Assembly: GCA_902385765.1 (NCBI GenBank)
Contig: CABMGU010000076.1
Span: forward strand, 1-14,040
Direction of reading: 5' to 3'
Origin: an uncultured archaeon
GTDB lineage: Archaea > Nanobdellota > Nanobdellia > Woesearchaeales > ARS49
DNA length: 14,040 nucleotides
Shown: positions 7,021 to 13,062 of the stretch, in pieces
Layout of the letters: each line of letters opens with the position of its first letter
Position numbering within the stretch: the first letter of the stretch is position 1
The notes under the pieces: generated by a model
The model's database searches: none
What the model saw: only the letters and a program-made list of their open reading frames with translations
What the model was told of the DNA's origin: nothing
Made by a program: the position numbers and the translations under genes

Positions 7021-7917
7021 ATGTTCATCGAAATAAGGAAAATAGGAAAGAACAAGAAATACTACCTGATTCACTCATACAGGGCCGGCGATAAAGTAAA
7101 AAGGATTTCAAGATATTTGGGCTCAAATCTCCCTGAAAAGGAGCTATTAACCCTAAGACAAAGAGCAGAGGAATTAATTCTTAACCAAGCCAAAGAAAGA
7201 AGCATATTTGAGTTTGAACTAAGCGAAAAAGAAATTGAGAAGTATAAGCAATTCGAAAAACCGATAAAGATAGAGCACCTCCAAAAACTAAACTGGCAGG
7301 GATTTACAGAGGATTTCGCCTATAATACCAATGCTATTGAAGGTTCTGCCCTTGCATTAAATGAAGTCAAGGATATAATTGAAGAAAGGCACATTCCCCA
7401 TAATGCCGACGAGCTTGAAGCCACGGGTGTTGCCAAAGCCGTCGATTACATCAAGAAAACAAATAAAAGACTTGATTTAGAATTTATTAAAGAACTGCAT
7501 TTCTTATGCTTTGAAAAAACAAAACATTTTGCAGGCAAACTAAGAAACGTTGAAGTTGTCATCAAGGACAGCCACGGCAATATCGTCCACCAAGGAGCGC
7601 CTTCTGTGATTGTAGGAAAACTGCTTCTTAATTTAACAAATTGGTATGAAGCGCACAAGAACAAATACCCGCCCCTGCTTTTAGCCGCTTTGGTTCATAA
7701 TGAGTTCGAGAATATCCATCCGTTTCAGGACGGAAATGGAAGAGCGGGAAGATTATTACTGAATTATGTCCTTATAAAGCACAAATATCCGCCTATAAAT
7801 ATCCTGGTGAAAGATAGGCAGAGATACTACAAAGTCCTGCAGGCCTTCGAGAAGAAAAATGACATCAAGCCGACATTAAAATTCCTGATATCACAATACA
7901 AAAAACAGCATCAATAG
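7021..7917 (+). CDS. Fic-domain AMP-transferase with inhibitory helix
   Basis: This 298-residue protein has a Fic core with the complete active-site motif HPFQDGNGRAGR (H233 to R244), where H233 is the base and the GNGR residues bind phosphate. An inhibitory-helix motif, TNAIEG (T103 to G108, with E107 the expected inhibitory glutamate), lies before the core, so it is a class II, self-inhibited Fic protein. The N-terminal 45 residues (KKYYLIHSYRAGDKVKRISRYLG) form a small beta-rich domain also seen in other archaeal Fic proteins and reminiscent of IS1634-type transposase N-termini. Fic enzymes usually transfer AMP to hydroxyls of target proteins. The target is unknown, and no antitoxin gene is adjacent. 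The gene is bounded by matching inverted repeats, and the stop overlaps the downstream repeat. Confidence 0.92.
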   Translation: MFIEIRKIGKNKKYYLIHSYRAGDKVKRISRYLGSNLPEKELLTLRQRAEELILNQAKERSIFEFELSEKEIEKYKQFEKPIKIEHLQKLNWQGFTEDFAYNTNAIEGSALALNEVKDIIEERHIPHNADELEATGVAKAVDYIKKTNKRLDLEFIKELHFLCFEKTKHFAGKLRNVEVVIKDSHGNIVHQGAPSVIVGKLLLNLTNWYEAHKNKYPPLLLAALVHNEFENIHPFQDGNGRAGRLLLNYVLIKHKYPPINILVKDRQRYYKVLQAFEKKNDIKPTLKFLISQYKKQHQ

Positions 7918-7947
7918 GTGTCTACAAAGTGATTTAGGTAGACACCT
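7916..7947. repeat. Second copy of the Fic inverted repeat, over the stop codon
   Basis: AGGTGTCTAC at 7916-7925 and GTAGACACCT at 7938-7947 are perfect 10-base reverse complements, 22 bases centre to centre (two helical turns). Thirteen bases, AGGTGTCTACAAA, are identical to those at 6969-6981. The outermost arms (6969 and 7947) also form a perfect 10-base inverted pair, so the pair could be the ends of a 979-base unit. Alternatively it is a second operator. Confidence 0.75.
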
Positions 7948-8112
7948 GACTTTGCTCAAGAACCCGCACGAAAGCTTTTTAAATACCCTGTTTACATCTC
8001 TGCAATATGGCAATTTCTGGTTTCTAAGCGTTTTACCGCAGGCGCGAAAGAGGATAGACTTGGTTATTACCCCTACAAATACGATAATATTGCATTTTTC
8101 AAAGAAATGTAG
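7942..8112 (+). pseudogene. Possible gene remnant after the Fic unit
   Basis: One frame is open for 56 codons from 7942, right at the border of the Fic repeat, to a TAG at 8110-8112, with no start codon. It ends in a protein-like stretch RLGYYPYKYDNIAFFKEM. It could be the 3' part of a gene whose 5' end was lost when the Fic unit arrived. A second frame is also open here (7952-8134), and 56 open codons can occur by chance, so this is weak. I do not recognise the sequence. A TATA-like TTTTTAAATA at 7977-7986 precedes an ATG at 8007 whose frame closes after six codons. Confidence 0.25.
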
Positions 8113-8118
8113 GGGTAA
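8067..8118. repeat. Perfect 11-base inverted repeat, 30-base spacer
   Basis: TTACCCCTACA (8067-8077) and TGTAGGGGTAA (8108-8118) are perfect reverse complements. They share CTACAAA with the Fic repeats (TGTCTACAAA versus CCCCTACAAA). Arm centres are 41 bases apart, about four helical turns. It may be a protein-binding site or a hairpin; it is not followed by a T-run, so a terminator is unlikely. Confidence 0.7.
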
Positions 8119-8143
8119 GATAGCTCGTTTCTAATAAAAAGAT

Positions 8144-8205
8144 TAACTTGCAAATAGTTAAGGTACGAATCTTTATAAACAAGTTATGTTTTAATCCCGC
8201 GGGGG
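8144..8205 (+). promoter_or_regulatory. Promoter region of the HExxH gene
   Basis: CTTTATAAA (8171-8179) is a good TATA box, and GGGGG (8201-8205) lies three bases before ATG 8209 and may act as ribosome binding site. TAACTTG (8144-8150) and CAAGTTA (8180-8186) form a 7-base inverted repeat bracketing the TATA box, the third TATA box in this region with such flanks. Confidence 0.5.
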
Positions 8206-8208
8206 CAT

Positions 8209-9174
8209 ATGGGCAAGAAAGAACAACCTAAACGGAGAAGTAAATTATGGATGATTGCGACTGGTGCGGCATTAGCTGCTGCTGGATTTATAGCAATTGG
8301 TGTAGGCTACATTTTTCCTTCATATCAAACCAAAATAGAAAATAAATATAATGTAAGGATTTTGGGTCGTTTTTCCGAAGAAGAATTAAGCGCTATTGAT
8401 GGCGCATTAGGTATTACTTATGATAAATTGCCGGGCGCGCCTAAATGTTTAGAATTAATAATTAGGAAAATGCAACTCGGAAATATCGGCAGTAAAAAAG
8501 TGTATGGCAAAGCCGTATCTAATTGTCCTTTAAGCTTAGAAGAAATAGAAAAAGCTAAGACGTACCAAGATCTGCACCCAAATAACTCTTCCCTGGCTTT
8601 AGATACGATGTCTGCTTCTTCGGACTATGAAGCCATGCGTCATTTATTAGATACGCATTTGGCAGACATAGAAAAATTGCAGGCAGATATCCTTGGTCTC
8701 AAAAAAGATTCTTATGACATAATTTTGATTGATGAAAGCCCGCATTATCAGGAAACAGTAATCCACGAACTTTCTCATATAATATTAGAAGAATATTTTA
8801 CAAAATATGCGCGCGTATGGGACGTTTTTTTAACTAATAAAGGATGGGTAAGCGATTATGCTGAAAATGTAGATGAAGACATAAAAAAACAATTACAATT
8901 CTCAAGAATATTTTTTCAAGCACTCAATTTGCTTGCCGAAAGCCCGCCAAATGAGCAATGCGCCAGTCTTTTGCAAGAATACAAACCACGCATAGAGCGA
9001 ATCAGCAAAGGTATGGCTCTTGCCGACGCGCGCGCCATGATAACCGAAGATACTGCCGAGACACTTTCTTTTATGCTTCTCAATAAAGAACCGCGAGACA
9101 AATTACCGGGCGTCCAGAAAAAAATGGATGCTATAAATAATTATTTACGAGAGACTGGTTTTGTGCCAAAATAA
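8209..9174 (+). CDS. Membrane-anchored HExxH metallopeptidase-like protein
   Basis: This 321-residue protein has a basic N-terminus (KKEQPKRRSK), one membrane helix (about 14-36) and a soluble domain that should face outside. H186-E187-L188-S189-H190 within TVIHELSHIILEE is the zinc-binding HExxH motif. E280 or E284 in ITEDTAETLSFML is a good candidate for the third, gluzincin-type ligand about 95 residues later. I cannot name the peptidase family. The substrate is unknown; an adhesin, cell-wall or host protein is possible for a symbiont but not shown. Codon choice (many T-ending codons such as GAT, ATT, TTA) differs clearly from the A-ending bias of the genes at 650-3387 and 9438-10781, suggesting foreign origin. 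It lies between the repeat-rich Fic region and an insertion-sequence-like repeat block. Confidence 0.75.
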   Translation: MGKKEQPKRRSKLWMIATGAALAAAGFIAIGVGYIFPSYQTKIENKYNVRILGRFSEEELSAIDGALGITYDKLPGAPKCLELIIRKMQLGNIGSKKVYGKAVSNCPLSLEEIEKAKTYQDLHPNNSSLALDTMSASSDYEAMRHLLDTHLADIEKLQADILGLKKDSYDIILIDESPHYQETVIHELSHIILEEYFTKYARVWDVFLTNKGWVSDYAENVDEDIKKQLQFSRIFFQALNLLAESPPNEQCASLLQEYKPRIERISKGMALADARAMITEDTAETLSFMLLNKEPRDKLPGVQKKMDAINNYLRETGFVPK

Positions 9175-9228
9175 TCGGAGGCAGTTCCGTTCTGATAAAA
9201 TCATAGATTAGGCACCATTCTTTGAAGG

Positions 9229-9310
9229 CGTGGTCTTATTTCCGAAAAAGTGTGGACCCTTTTCCTGTTTTGCATGAAATCGTGGTCCCATTACCGTTTT
9301 TTCTGCAAAT
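9229..9310. repeat. Three imperfect direct repeats, possible insertion-sequence end
   Basis: CGTGGTCTTATTTCCG (9229-9244), TGTGGACCCTTTTCCTGTTT (from 9251) and CGTGGTCCCATTACCGTTTT (from 9281) are related. The last two align over 30 bases with about 21 identities, including the closing AAAT. Serial GTGG(T/A)CC-type repeats resemble the multiple terminal repeats of IS21-family elements as I remember them. No transposase gene is present, so this would be a relic end. Alternatively it is a set of regulatory sites upstream of the L10e promoter. Confidence 0.55.
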
Positions 9311-9320
9311 CAGCAGCAAG

Positions 9321-9330
9321 CTTTATAAAT
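9321..9330 (+). promoter_or_regulatory. TATA box of the L10e gene
   Basis: CTTTATAAAT is a typical archaeal TATA box. It predicts a transcript start near 9350 and therefore a leader of about 85 bases, long for an archaeal gene. Confidence 0.6.
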
Positions 9331-9398
9331 AACCTGCGTTCCATGGTACTAAAAGGTAGGAGAGATAACCTCATCCTAACGCGAGATTAAAATTCATA

Positions 9399-9437
9399 GT
9401 GGAACAGAGTAAAAACACTGTGGAACAAAGGTAAAAA
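9399..9437 (+). repeat. Duplicated initiation-region repeat in the L10e leader
   Basis: GTGGAACAGAGTAAAAA (9399-9415) and GTGGAACAAAGGTAAAAA (9420-9437) are near-identical and the second ends at the ATG. Further upstream TAGGA (9357-9361) and TCCTA (9374-9378) can pair. It may be a local slippage duplication or a translational operator for autoregulation by the ribosomal protein. Confidence 0.55.
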
Positions 9438-9989
9438 ATGGCAAGATTACGCGCCTGGTTATGCTATAGAGACTACAAAAGACCGTATACAAGATACTCT
9501 AAATACAAGAAATACTGTTTCGTACGAGCCAGACCAGCAAACAGGATATCAAGATACACTACAGGAACACAAGGAACATTCCCGGTATCAATACACCTTC
9601 TTGCTAAATCATCCCTGCAGATAAGAGATGCAGCACTGGAAAGCGCAAGACAAGCATCAAACAGGATAATGGAAAACGCGCTCGGCAAAGCAGGATTCTT
9701 CATGCAAATGAGAGTATACCCGCACCACATTGTACGCGAAAACCCCCTGGCATCAGGAGCAGGAGCAGACAGACTGTCAACAGGAATGGCGCACAACTAC
9801 GGAAAGCCGATAGGCATAGCAGCGCAAATCAAGAAAGGACAGCCGATATTCACAATCAAAACACTCAAAGAGCACCTGCCGCTCGCAAGAAAGGCAATGC
9901 AGCGCGCATCACACAAATTACCATGCAGCTACCAGATACTAGTTGAAGAAAAAAACGTCGTAAAAAAAGCTGCTGCAAAAGCGGCTTAA
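9438..9989 (+). CDS. rpl10e: 50S ribosomal protein L10e (uL16)
   Basis: The 183-residue, strongly basic protein matches archaeal/eukaryotic L10e. It opens MARLRAWLCYRDYKRPYTR and contains the conserved IHLLAKSSLQIRDAALESAR, then AGFFMQMRVYPHHIVREN, then ADRLSTGMAHNYGKPIG blocks, with the flexible P-site-contacting loop around residues 100-115. It is part of the large ribosomal subunit near the peptidyl-transferase centre and the 5S rRNA. Length is normal for the family, with a short Ala/Lys tail. The start ATG 9438 follows the second copy of the leader repeat. The next gene starts six bases after its stop, so they are probably co-transcribed. This gene is the clearest archaeal marker in the window. 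Confidence 0.95.
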   Translation: MARLRAWLCYRDYKRPYTRYSKYKKYCFVRARPANRISRYTTGTQGTFPVSIHLLAKSSLQIRDAALESARQASNRIMENALGKAGFFMQMRVYPHHIVRENPLASGAGADRLSTGMAHNYGKPIGIAAQIKKGQPIFTIKTLKEHLPLARKAMQRASHKLPCSYQILVEEKNVVKKAAAKAA

Positions 9990-9995
9990 GCCAGA

Positions 9996-10781
9996 ATGAA
10001 AAAGGGGATAATAGCGGTTGCAATAATTGTTCTATTAATTGCACTCTTCATCGTAATACGCAAGCCTTCTGAAGAACAGACAGTAAAAGACTGGGTAAAA
10101 AAACAGCCAATAATCATAACAGAAACAGGAGAGACAAGAGCAATAGCAGCAGAATGGATAGCTGAAAAAGAACAATACCTGCTAAAAGACGCAGAAGGAG
10201 ACATCTGCTACATAACAAAAGAAAAACTGATGACAGCAATAAAAACAGAAACAAAACCGACAATTGCACCTTCACCAGCACCGACGACAGTACAAGCGCC
10301 AACACCAGCACCTGTTACAGCACCCACACCTGAAACGACTCCTACACTGCCATCCTCTCCAGCACCGGCTCCGGCACTTAATATAACACCGACTCCCACT
10401 CCAACAGGACCTGCATGCGGAAACGCATTAATAGAAGCAGGAGAACAATGCGAGCCGCCAAACACGCAGACCTGCAACGCCCAATGCCAACTGAAAATAC
10501 CGCCGCCAAGACCATCATACTGCACAAACTACAAATGGGATGGAGATTAAAGCGACTTGGACTGCGGAGGAAAATGCAAACCCTGCCCGCCACAAGGACA
10601 GCCAATATATAACTCGTGCTGGACAGGACTGGACTGCGCGACAAGAAACTGCGACATGACAAACGCACAACCACTGCCAGCAGTCAACCCGAACACGCAG
10701 GCAAGCTACAGCTCAATATCTCAACTGCAAAAACTCGCAGGACAAGACTGGATAAAACCATACGAAGGAAAGTGCGTTTGA
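9996..10781 (+). pseudogene. Cys-rich membrane-anchored protein interrupted by an in-frame TAA
   Basis: The first part (184 codons to 10550) has a signal anchor (about 3-21), a small domain, a long Pro/Thr/Ala linker (about 88-140) and a Cys-rich segment (CGNALIEAGEQCEPP). It stops at TAA 10548-10550 directly after WDGD. The same frame continues SDLDCGGKCKPCPP and runs to a TGA at 10779-10781, ending DWIKPYEGKCV. Surface proteins often carry the motif DGDE(T/S)D(L/V)DCGGxCxxC, so the TAA stands exactly where Glu (GAA) is expected: one G-to-T change explains it. Without the stop the product would be 261 residues, a secreted, membrane-tethered Cys-rich protein. Nonsense mutation, read-through or a sequencing error remain possible. 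Function unknown. Confidence 0.8.
10738..10779 (+). repeat. Direct repeat copy 1 (3' end of the Cys-rich gene)
   Basis: These 42 bases, encoding the end of GQDWIKPYEGKCV, recur at 11211-11252 with only two differences. The copies flank the cupin gene. Confidence 0.9.
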
Positions 10782-10805
10782 TTTCTTAAACAGAAGCCTA
10801 TCAAC

Positions 10806-10814
10806 ATTTAAATA
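10806..10814 (+). promoter_or_regulatory. TATA box of the cupin gene
   Basis: ATTTAAATA lies about 26 bases before ATG 10837, predicting a leaderless transcript that starts at or near the start codon. Confidence 0.6.
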
Positions 10815-10836
10815 CCAAGCGTTCCCCTTTTTCACC

Positions 10837-11190
10837 ATGAACTCAAGCATCACGAAATATTCAGAGAACAGGCCATGGGGAAATTTTGAGCAATTCTGCA
10901 AAAACCAGCAATGCACAGTCAAAATAATCAGCGTAAAATCAAATGAAGAACTTAGCCTTCAATACCACCACCATAGAGATGAATTCTGGAAAATCTTATC
11001 AGGCAAAGCAACAATAGTATTGGGCGAGAAGGCAATACAGGCAAATGAGGGAGACGAGTTCTTCGTACCAAAAGAAACCAGACACCGAATAAAAACAGAA
11101 AATTCAGCTGCCAAAATACTCGAGATTTCCCTGGGAAAATTCGACGAGAACGACATTGTAAGGCTGGAAGACAAATACAAAAGAAATTAA
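10837..11190 (+). CDS. Cupin, mannose-6-phosphate isomerase type II-like
   Basis: This 117-residue protein matches the cupin domain found at the C-terminus of bifunctional mannose-1-phosphate guanylyltransferase/mannose-6-phosphate isomerase (ManC type) or as a stand-alone protein. It shows RPWGNFEQF at the start, the metal-binding cupin motif LQYHHHRDEFWKILSG (His 44-46 region and E49), the second motif NEGDEFFVPKETRHRI, and the closing ILEISLGKFDENDIVRLEDKY. It would interconvert fructose-6-phosphate and mannose-6-phosphate for glycan precursors; no guanylyltransferase domain is present, so activity is inferred from family only. The gene has its own TATA box, and it sits between two copies of the 3' end of the preceding Cys-rich gene, so it was probably inserted or the region was duplicated around it. 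Confidence 0.85.
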   Translation: MNSSITKYSENRPWGNFEQFCKNQQCTVKIISVKSNEELSLQYHHHRDEFWKILSGKATIVLGEKAIQANEGDEFFVPKETRHRIKTENSAAKILEISLGKFDENDIVRLEDKYKRN

Positions 11191-11191
11191 C

Positions 11192-11254
11192 AGCATAATT
11201 CTGCACACTTCAGGACAAAACTGGATAAAACCGTACGAAGGAAAGTGCGTTTAG
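11192..11254 (+). pseudogene. Remnant of a second copy of the Cys-rich gene tail
   Basis: The frame reads SIILHTSGQNWIKPYEGKCV and ends at TAG 11252-11254, matching the end of the Cys-rich gene (SISQLQKLAGQDWIKPYEGKCV). The 42 bases at 11211-11252 are 40/42 identical to 10738-10779. There is no start codon or upstream part; the preceding bases belong to the cupin gene. It is the leftover of a tandem paralogue or of a duplication. Its end overlaps the stop of the convergent coiled-coil gene. Confidence 0.75.
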
Positions 11255-12504
11255 AACTGAACAATTAAGCCAATCTTTCCGCCAGCCCTGCCGGCTTCAG
11301 TGTTCTGATAACAATCCTTAATCGCGTTCAAAACTTCAAGAGGCTTCCAGGAACCATTCTTTCCAGTGACTCTTAAAACAGTATTACCGCTAACAATCTG
11401 AGGTTCAGAGGAAATAACAGCACAGTCCTTAATTGCGCCCATCAAAGAATCATAAAGAATGCCTTTCGCAACTGGCGCAAACAAAGTAATGCTGTCCTGC
11501 TCTGGAACAGCATAAACAGGAAGCTTGGTCTGCCTTATCTCTGCCAAAGCACCCTGCAAGCCCTTTGCAGAAGCAAACTCATCCTTGCCCTTTTCCATTG
11601 CTTTTTCATAAGCATTGAAAATCTCCCTTGCCCTCTGCCAATTCTCAAGCTTGCCATCGTACTCTGCAATCTTTTTCCTTAAAGCATCCACTACCTTGCC
11701 CAAGTTATCTACAAGAATCTGCCTCACGCGTTCATCTGAATTTTCAATTGTTTTCACTAAAGCAGATACTTTTTCAACAGCGTCTTTTTTATCAGATTCA
11801 GGAACATAAATCTCAGACTCATCCCATTCATCTCCGCCAAGAGCAAGACGCTTCTGAAGATCGTGGTAAGTAATACCAAAGGCTTTCGCAACAATCAGAG
11901 AAACATATTTTTCAAGCGATTCCGGAGGGTTTGCTATAAAGCCGATGTCAAGACCGGAGGTTTTTATTTCCTCAAGCATAAACTCAATTCCAGAAATGCC
12001 TTCAGCCCTCAAGCCGAGCAAGGTCTTGACGGCTTCCGTGAAGTTTCCTGATTTCAGGACTGAATAGGCTTTTTCAAGCTCTGCAATACCGCTCTTCAAT
12101 CTTAAATTTGCCTGCTCAAAAGACTTTCCGACAGAATCCAAATCCCTGCATTTAACCTCAAGCTCTGAAATTCTTTCTCCAGCGTGGTCGAGCTTTGTCT
12201 GCAAAGAACCATTGCGCTCATACAGCCTGCGAAGCTCCTCATTAATGCCACCAGCAACATCAGTCTCTATCTGCTTCAACTGCTCAGCAGTAAGCATACC
12301 GTCAGGAACTTTCTGAACAATCTCAGGCTCATTAAATTTAGGATCAGGATAATGCCAAAGAAAAGCCTTATGCTCCAATTCCCTCACGACTTCACGAGCT
12401 TGCGACTCAGTGCATGTGACATAAATACCGTTCTTTTCGCCCTGCTTATCCACGAAATCCAAATCAACAGCAGTGTTTGGCATATGGCTATAATGCCTCT
12501 GCAC
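11251..12504 (-). CDS. Coiled-coil protein, unknown (start probably further upstream)
   Basis: The open frame from GTG 12504 encodes 417 residues. An N-terminal alpha/beta segment (about 1-60, DFVDKQGEKNGIYVTCTESQAREVVRELEHKAFLWHYPDP) is followed by a long helical, heptad-rich region (about 70-150, with GSLQTKLDHAGERISELEVK), a globular middle (150-260), another helical stretch (240-310) and a compact C-terminal domain (about 330-417). No membrane helix or catalytic motif is seen and I do not recognise the family; a scaffold or structural role is only a guess. The same frame upstream of GTG stays open and protein-like (VVQTFRIRHNLNTGQIIAIRGA) but has no start; ATG 12617 lies in another frame 27 bases after a TATA box. 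A frameshift near 12580 is likely. Confidence 0.7.
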   Translation of the reverse strand: MQRHYSHMPNTAVDLDFVDKQGEKNGIYVTCTESQAREVVRELEHKAFLWHYPDPKFNEPEIVQKVPDGMLTAEQLKQIETDVAGGINEELRRLYERNGSLQTKLDHAGERISELEVKCRDLDSVGKSFEQANLRLKSGIAELEKAYSVLKSGNFTEAVKTLLGLRAEGISGIEFMLEEIKTSGLDIGFIANPPESLEKYVSLIVAKAFGITYHDLQKRLALGGDEWDESEIYVPESDKKDAVEKVSALVKTIENSDERVRQILVDNLGKVVDALRKKIAEYDGKLENWQRAREIFNAYEKAMEKGKDEFASAKGLQGALAEIRQTKLPVYAVPEQDSITLFAPVAKGILYDSLMGAIKDCAVISSEPQIVSGNTVLRVTGKNGSWKPLEVLNAIKDCYQNTEAGRAGGKIGLIVQF

Positions 12505-12548
12505 AGCTCCACGAATAGCGATAATCTGACCAGTGTTAAGATTGTGCC

Positions 12549-12617
12549 TTATGCGAAAAGTCTGAACAACGTCCTTCTTGTCTTCACATCCTTTTCTTTC
12601 CTGACGTCCTTTCCCAT
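12549..12617 (-). pseudogene. Out-of-frame 5' end of the coiled-coil gene
   Basis: ATG 12617 begins MGKDVRKEKDVKTRR but closes at TAA 12549-12551 after 22 codons. It is placed exactly where a leaderless start is expected from the TATA box at 12640-12648. The frame of the coiled-coil protein runs through the same bases, open back to a TAG near 12627. A one-base indel in the A/G-rich stretch around 12585-12595 would join the two into one protein of about 455 residues. Confidence 0.5.
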
Positions 12618-12639
12618 AACACCAGAACTAATCAGCCCA

Positions 12640-12648
12640 TTTATAAAC
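12640..12648 (-). promoter_or_regulatory. TATA box of the coiled-coil gene
   Basis: The minus strand reads GTTTATAAATGG, about 27 bases before ATG 12617 but about 140 bases before the GTG at 12504. It therefore supports 12617 as the original start. Confidence 0.55.
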
Positions 12649-12694
12649 TTTTCCTCTTTTACTACTGACTAATAGTGTCTTGTACTAATACGGC

Positions 12695-12756
12695 AATATA
12701 TACAATACACACCACAGGTTTAATTCTTAATCTCACTTAACAAAATCCGAGGTGAT
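12695..12756 (+). promoter_or_regulatory. Promoter and ribosome binding site of the 90-residue membrane protein
   Basis: AATATATAC (12695-12703) is TATA-like and GAGGTGAT (12749-12756) is a strong ribosome binding site three bases before ATG 12760, the same arrangement as for the 47-residue membrane protein at 3434. Nothing else was seen in the rest of 12505-12759 apart from the divergent promoter. Confidence 0.55.
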
Positions 12757-12759
12757 AAT

Positions 12760-13032
12760 ATGGCAAAATTGGAAGCAAAGAAAGTCGGTCTTGTATTCGG
12801 CTGTTTCTTGGCGCTGTTTCACCTGGTATGGTCTATAGCGATATTGATAACACAATCAGGCGTACAGTGGTTTATGGACTGGATACTAGGACTGCACAGA
12901 ATAGCGATGGGATTTCAAGTATTGCCCTTCCATTTGATGTCTGCAGTACTTCTTGTAGTCGTGACATTCATAGTCGGCTACATCATAGGATACATATTTG
13001 CAGAACTATGGAACTGGCAAACTAAGAAATAG
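12760..13032 (+). CDS. Small two-helix membrane protein, 90 residues
   Basis: The protein has a short basic N-terminus (AKLEAKK), a first membrane helix (about 9-31), a loop with WFMDWILGLHRIAMGFQ, a second helix (about 55-82, with the glycine-rich VTFIVGYIIGYIFAELW) and a basic end (QTKK). The first segment and the GYIIGYIFAELWNW ending recall a widespread but uncharacterised group of small membrane proteins in DPANN and candidate-phylum genomes. Start is fixed by the GAGGTGAT ribosome binding site. It stands alone between a divergent coiled-coil gene and a convergent dehydratase gene. Function is unknown. Confidence 0.85.
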   Translation: MAKLEAKKVGLVFGCFLALFHLVWSIAILITQSGVQWFMDWILGLHRIAMGFQVLPFHLMSAVLLVVVTFIVGYIIGYIFAELWNWQTKK

Positions 13033-13035
13033 AGA

Positions 13036-13062
13036 ATTTTTTTATTTTATTTTCTGATATTT
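13036..13062. terminator. T-rich terminator between convergent genes
   Basis: AATTTTTTTATTTTATTTTC directly follows the stop of the 90-residue membrane protein and would end its transcript. On the other strand the dehydratase gene ends within this stretch. Confidence 0.5.

Noticed and set aside
7021..7917. Fic gene as part of a classical Fic/antitoxin pair
   Set aside because: No small antitoxin gene is adjacent, and the inhibitory helix motif is inside the Fic protein itself.
6969..8118. CRISPR array
   Set aside because: Repeats are short inverted pairs with irregular spacing, not regularly spaced direct repeats.
10208..10525. Val/Gly-repeat minus-strand frame
   Set aside because: Shadow of the Pro/Thr/Ala linker of the Cys-rich protein.
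10548..10550. TAA as a recoded sense codon (alternative genetic code)
   Set aside because: TAA ends several other genes in the window (for example L10e and the 47-residue protein), so a general reassignment is not supported.
12184..12672. 162-residue plus-strand frame
   Set aside because: Antisense to the coiled-coil gene and its promoter; Ser/Leu-rich shadow composition and no ribosome binding site seen.
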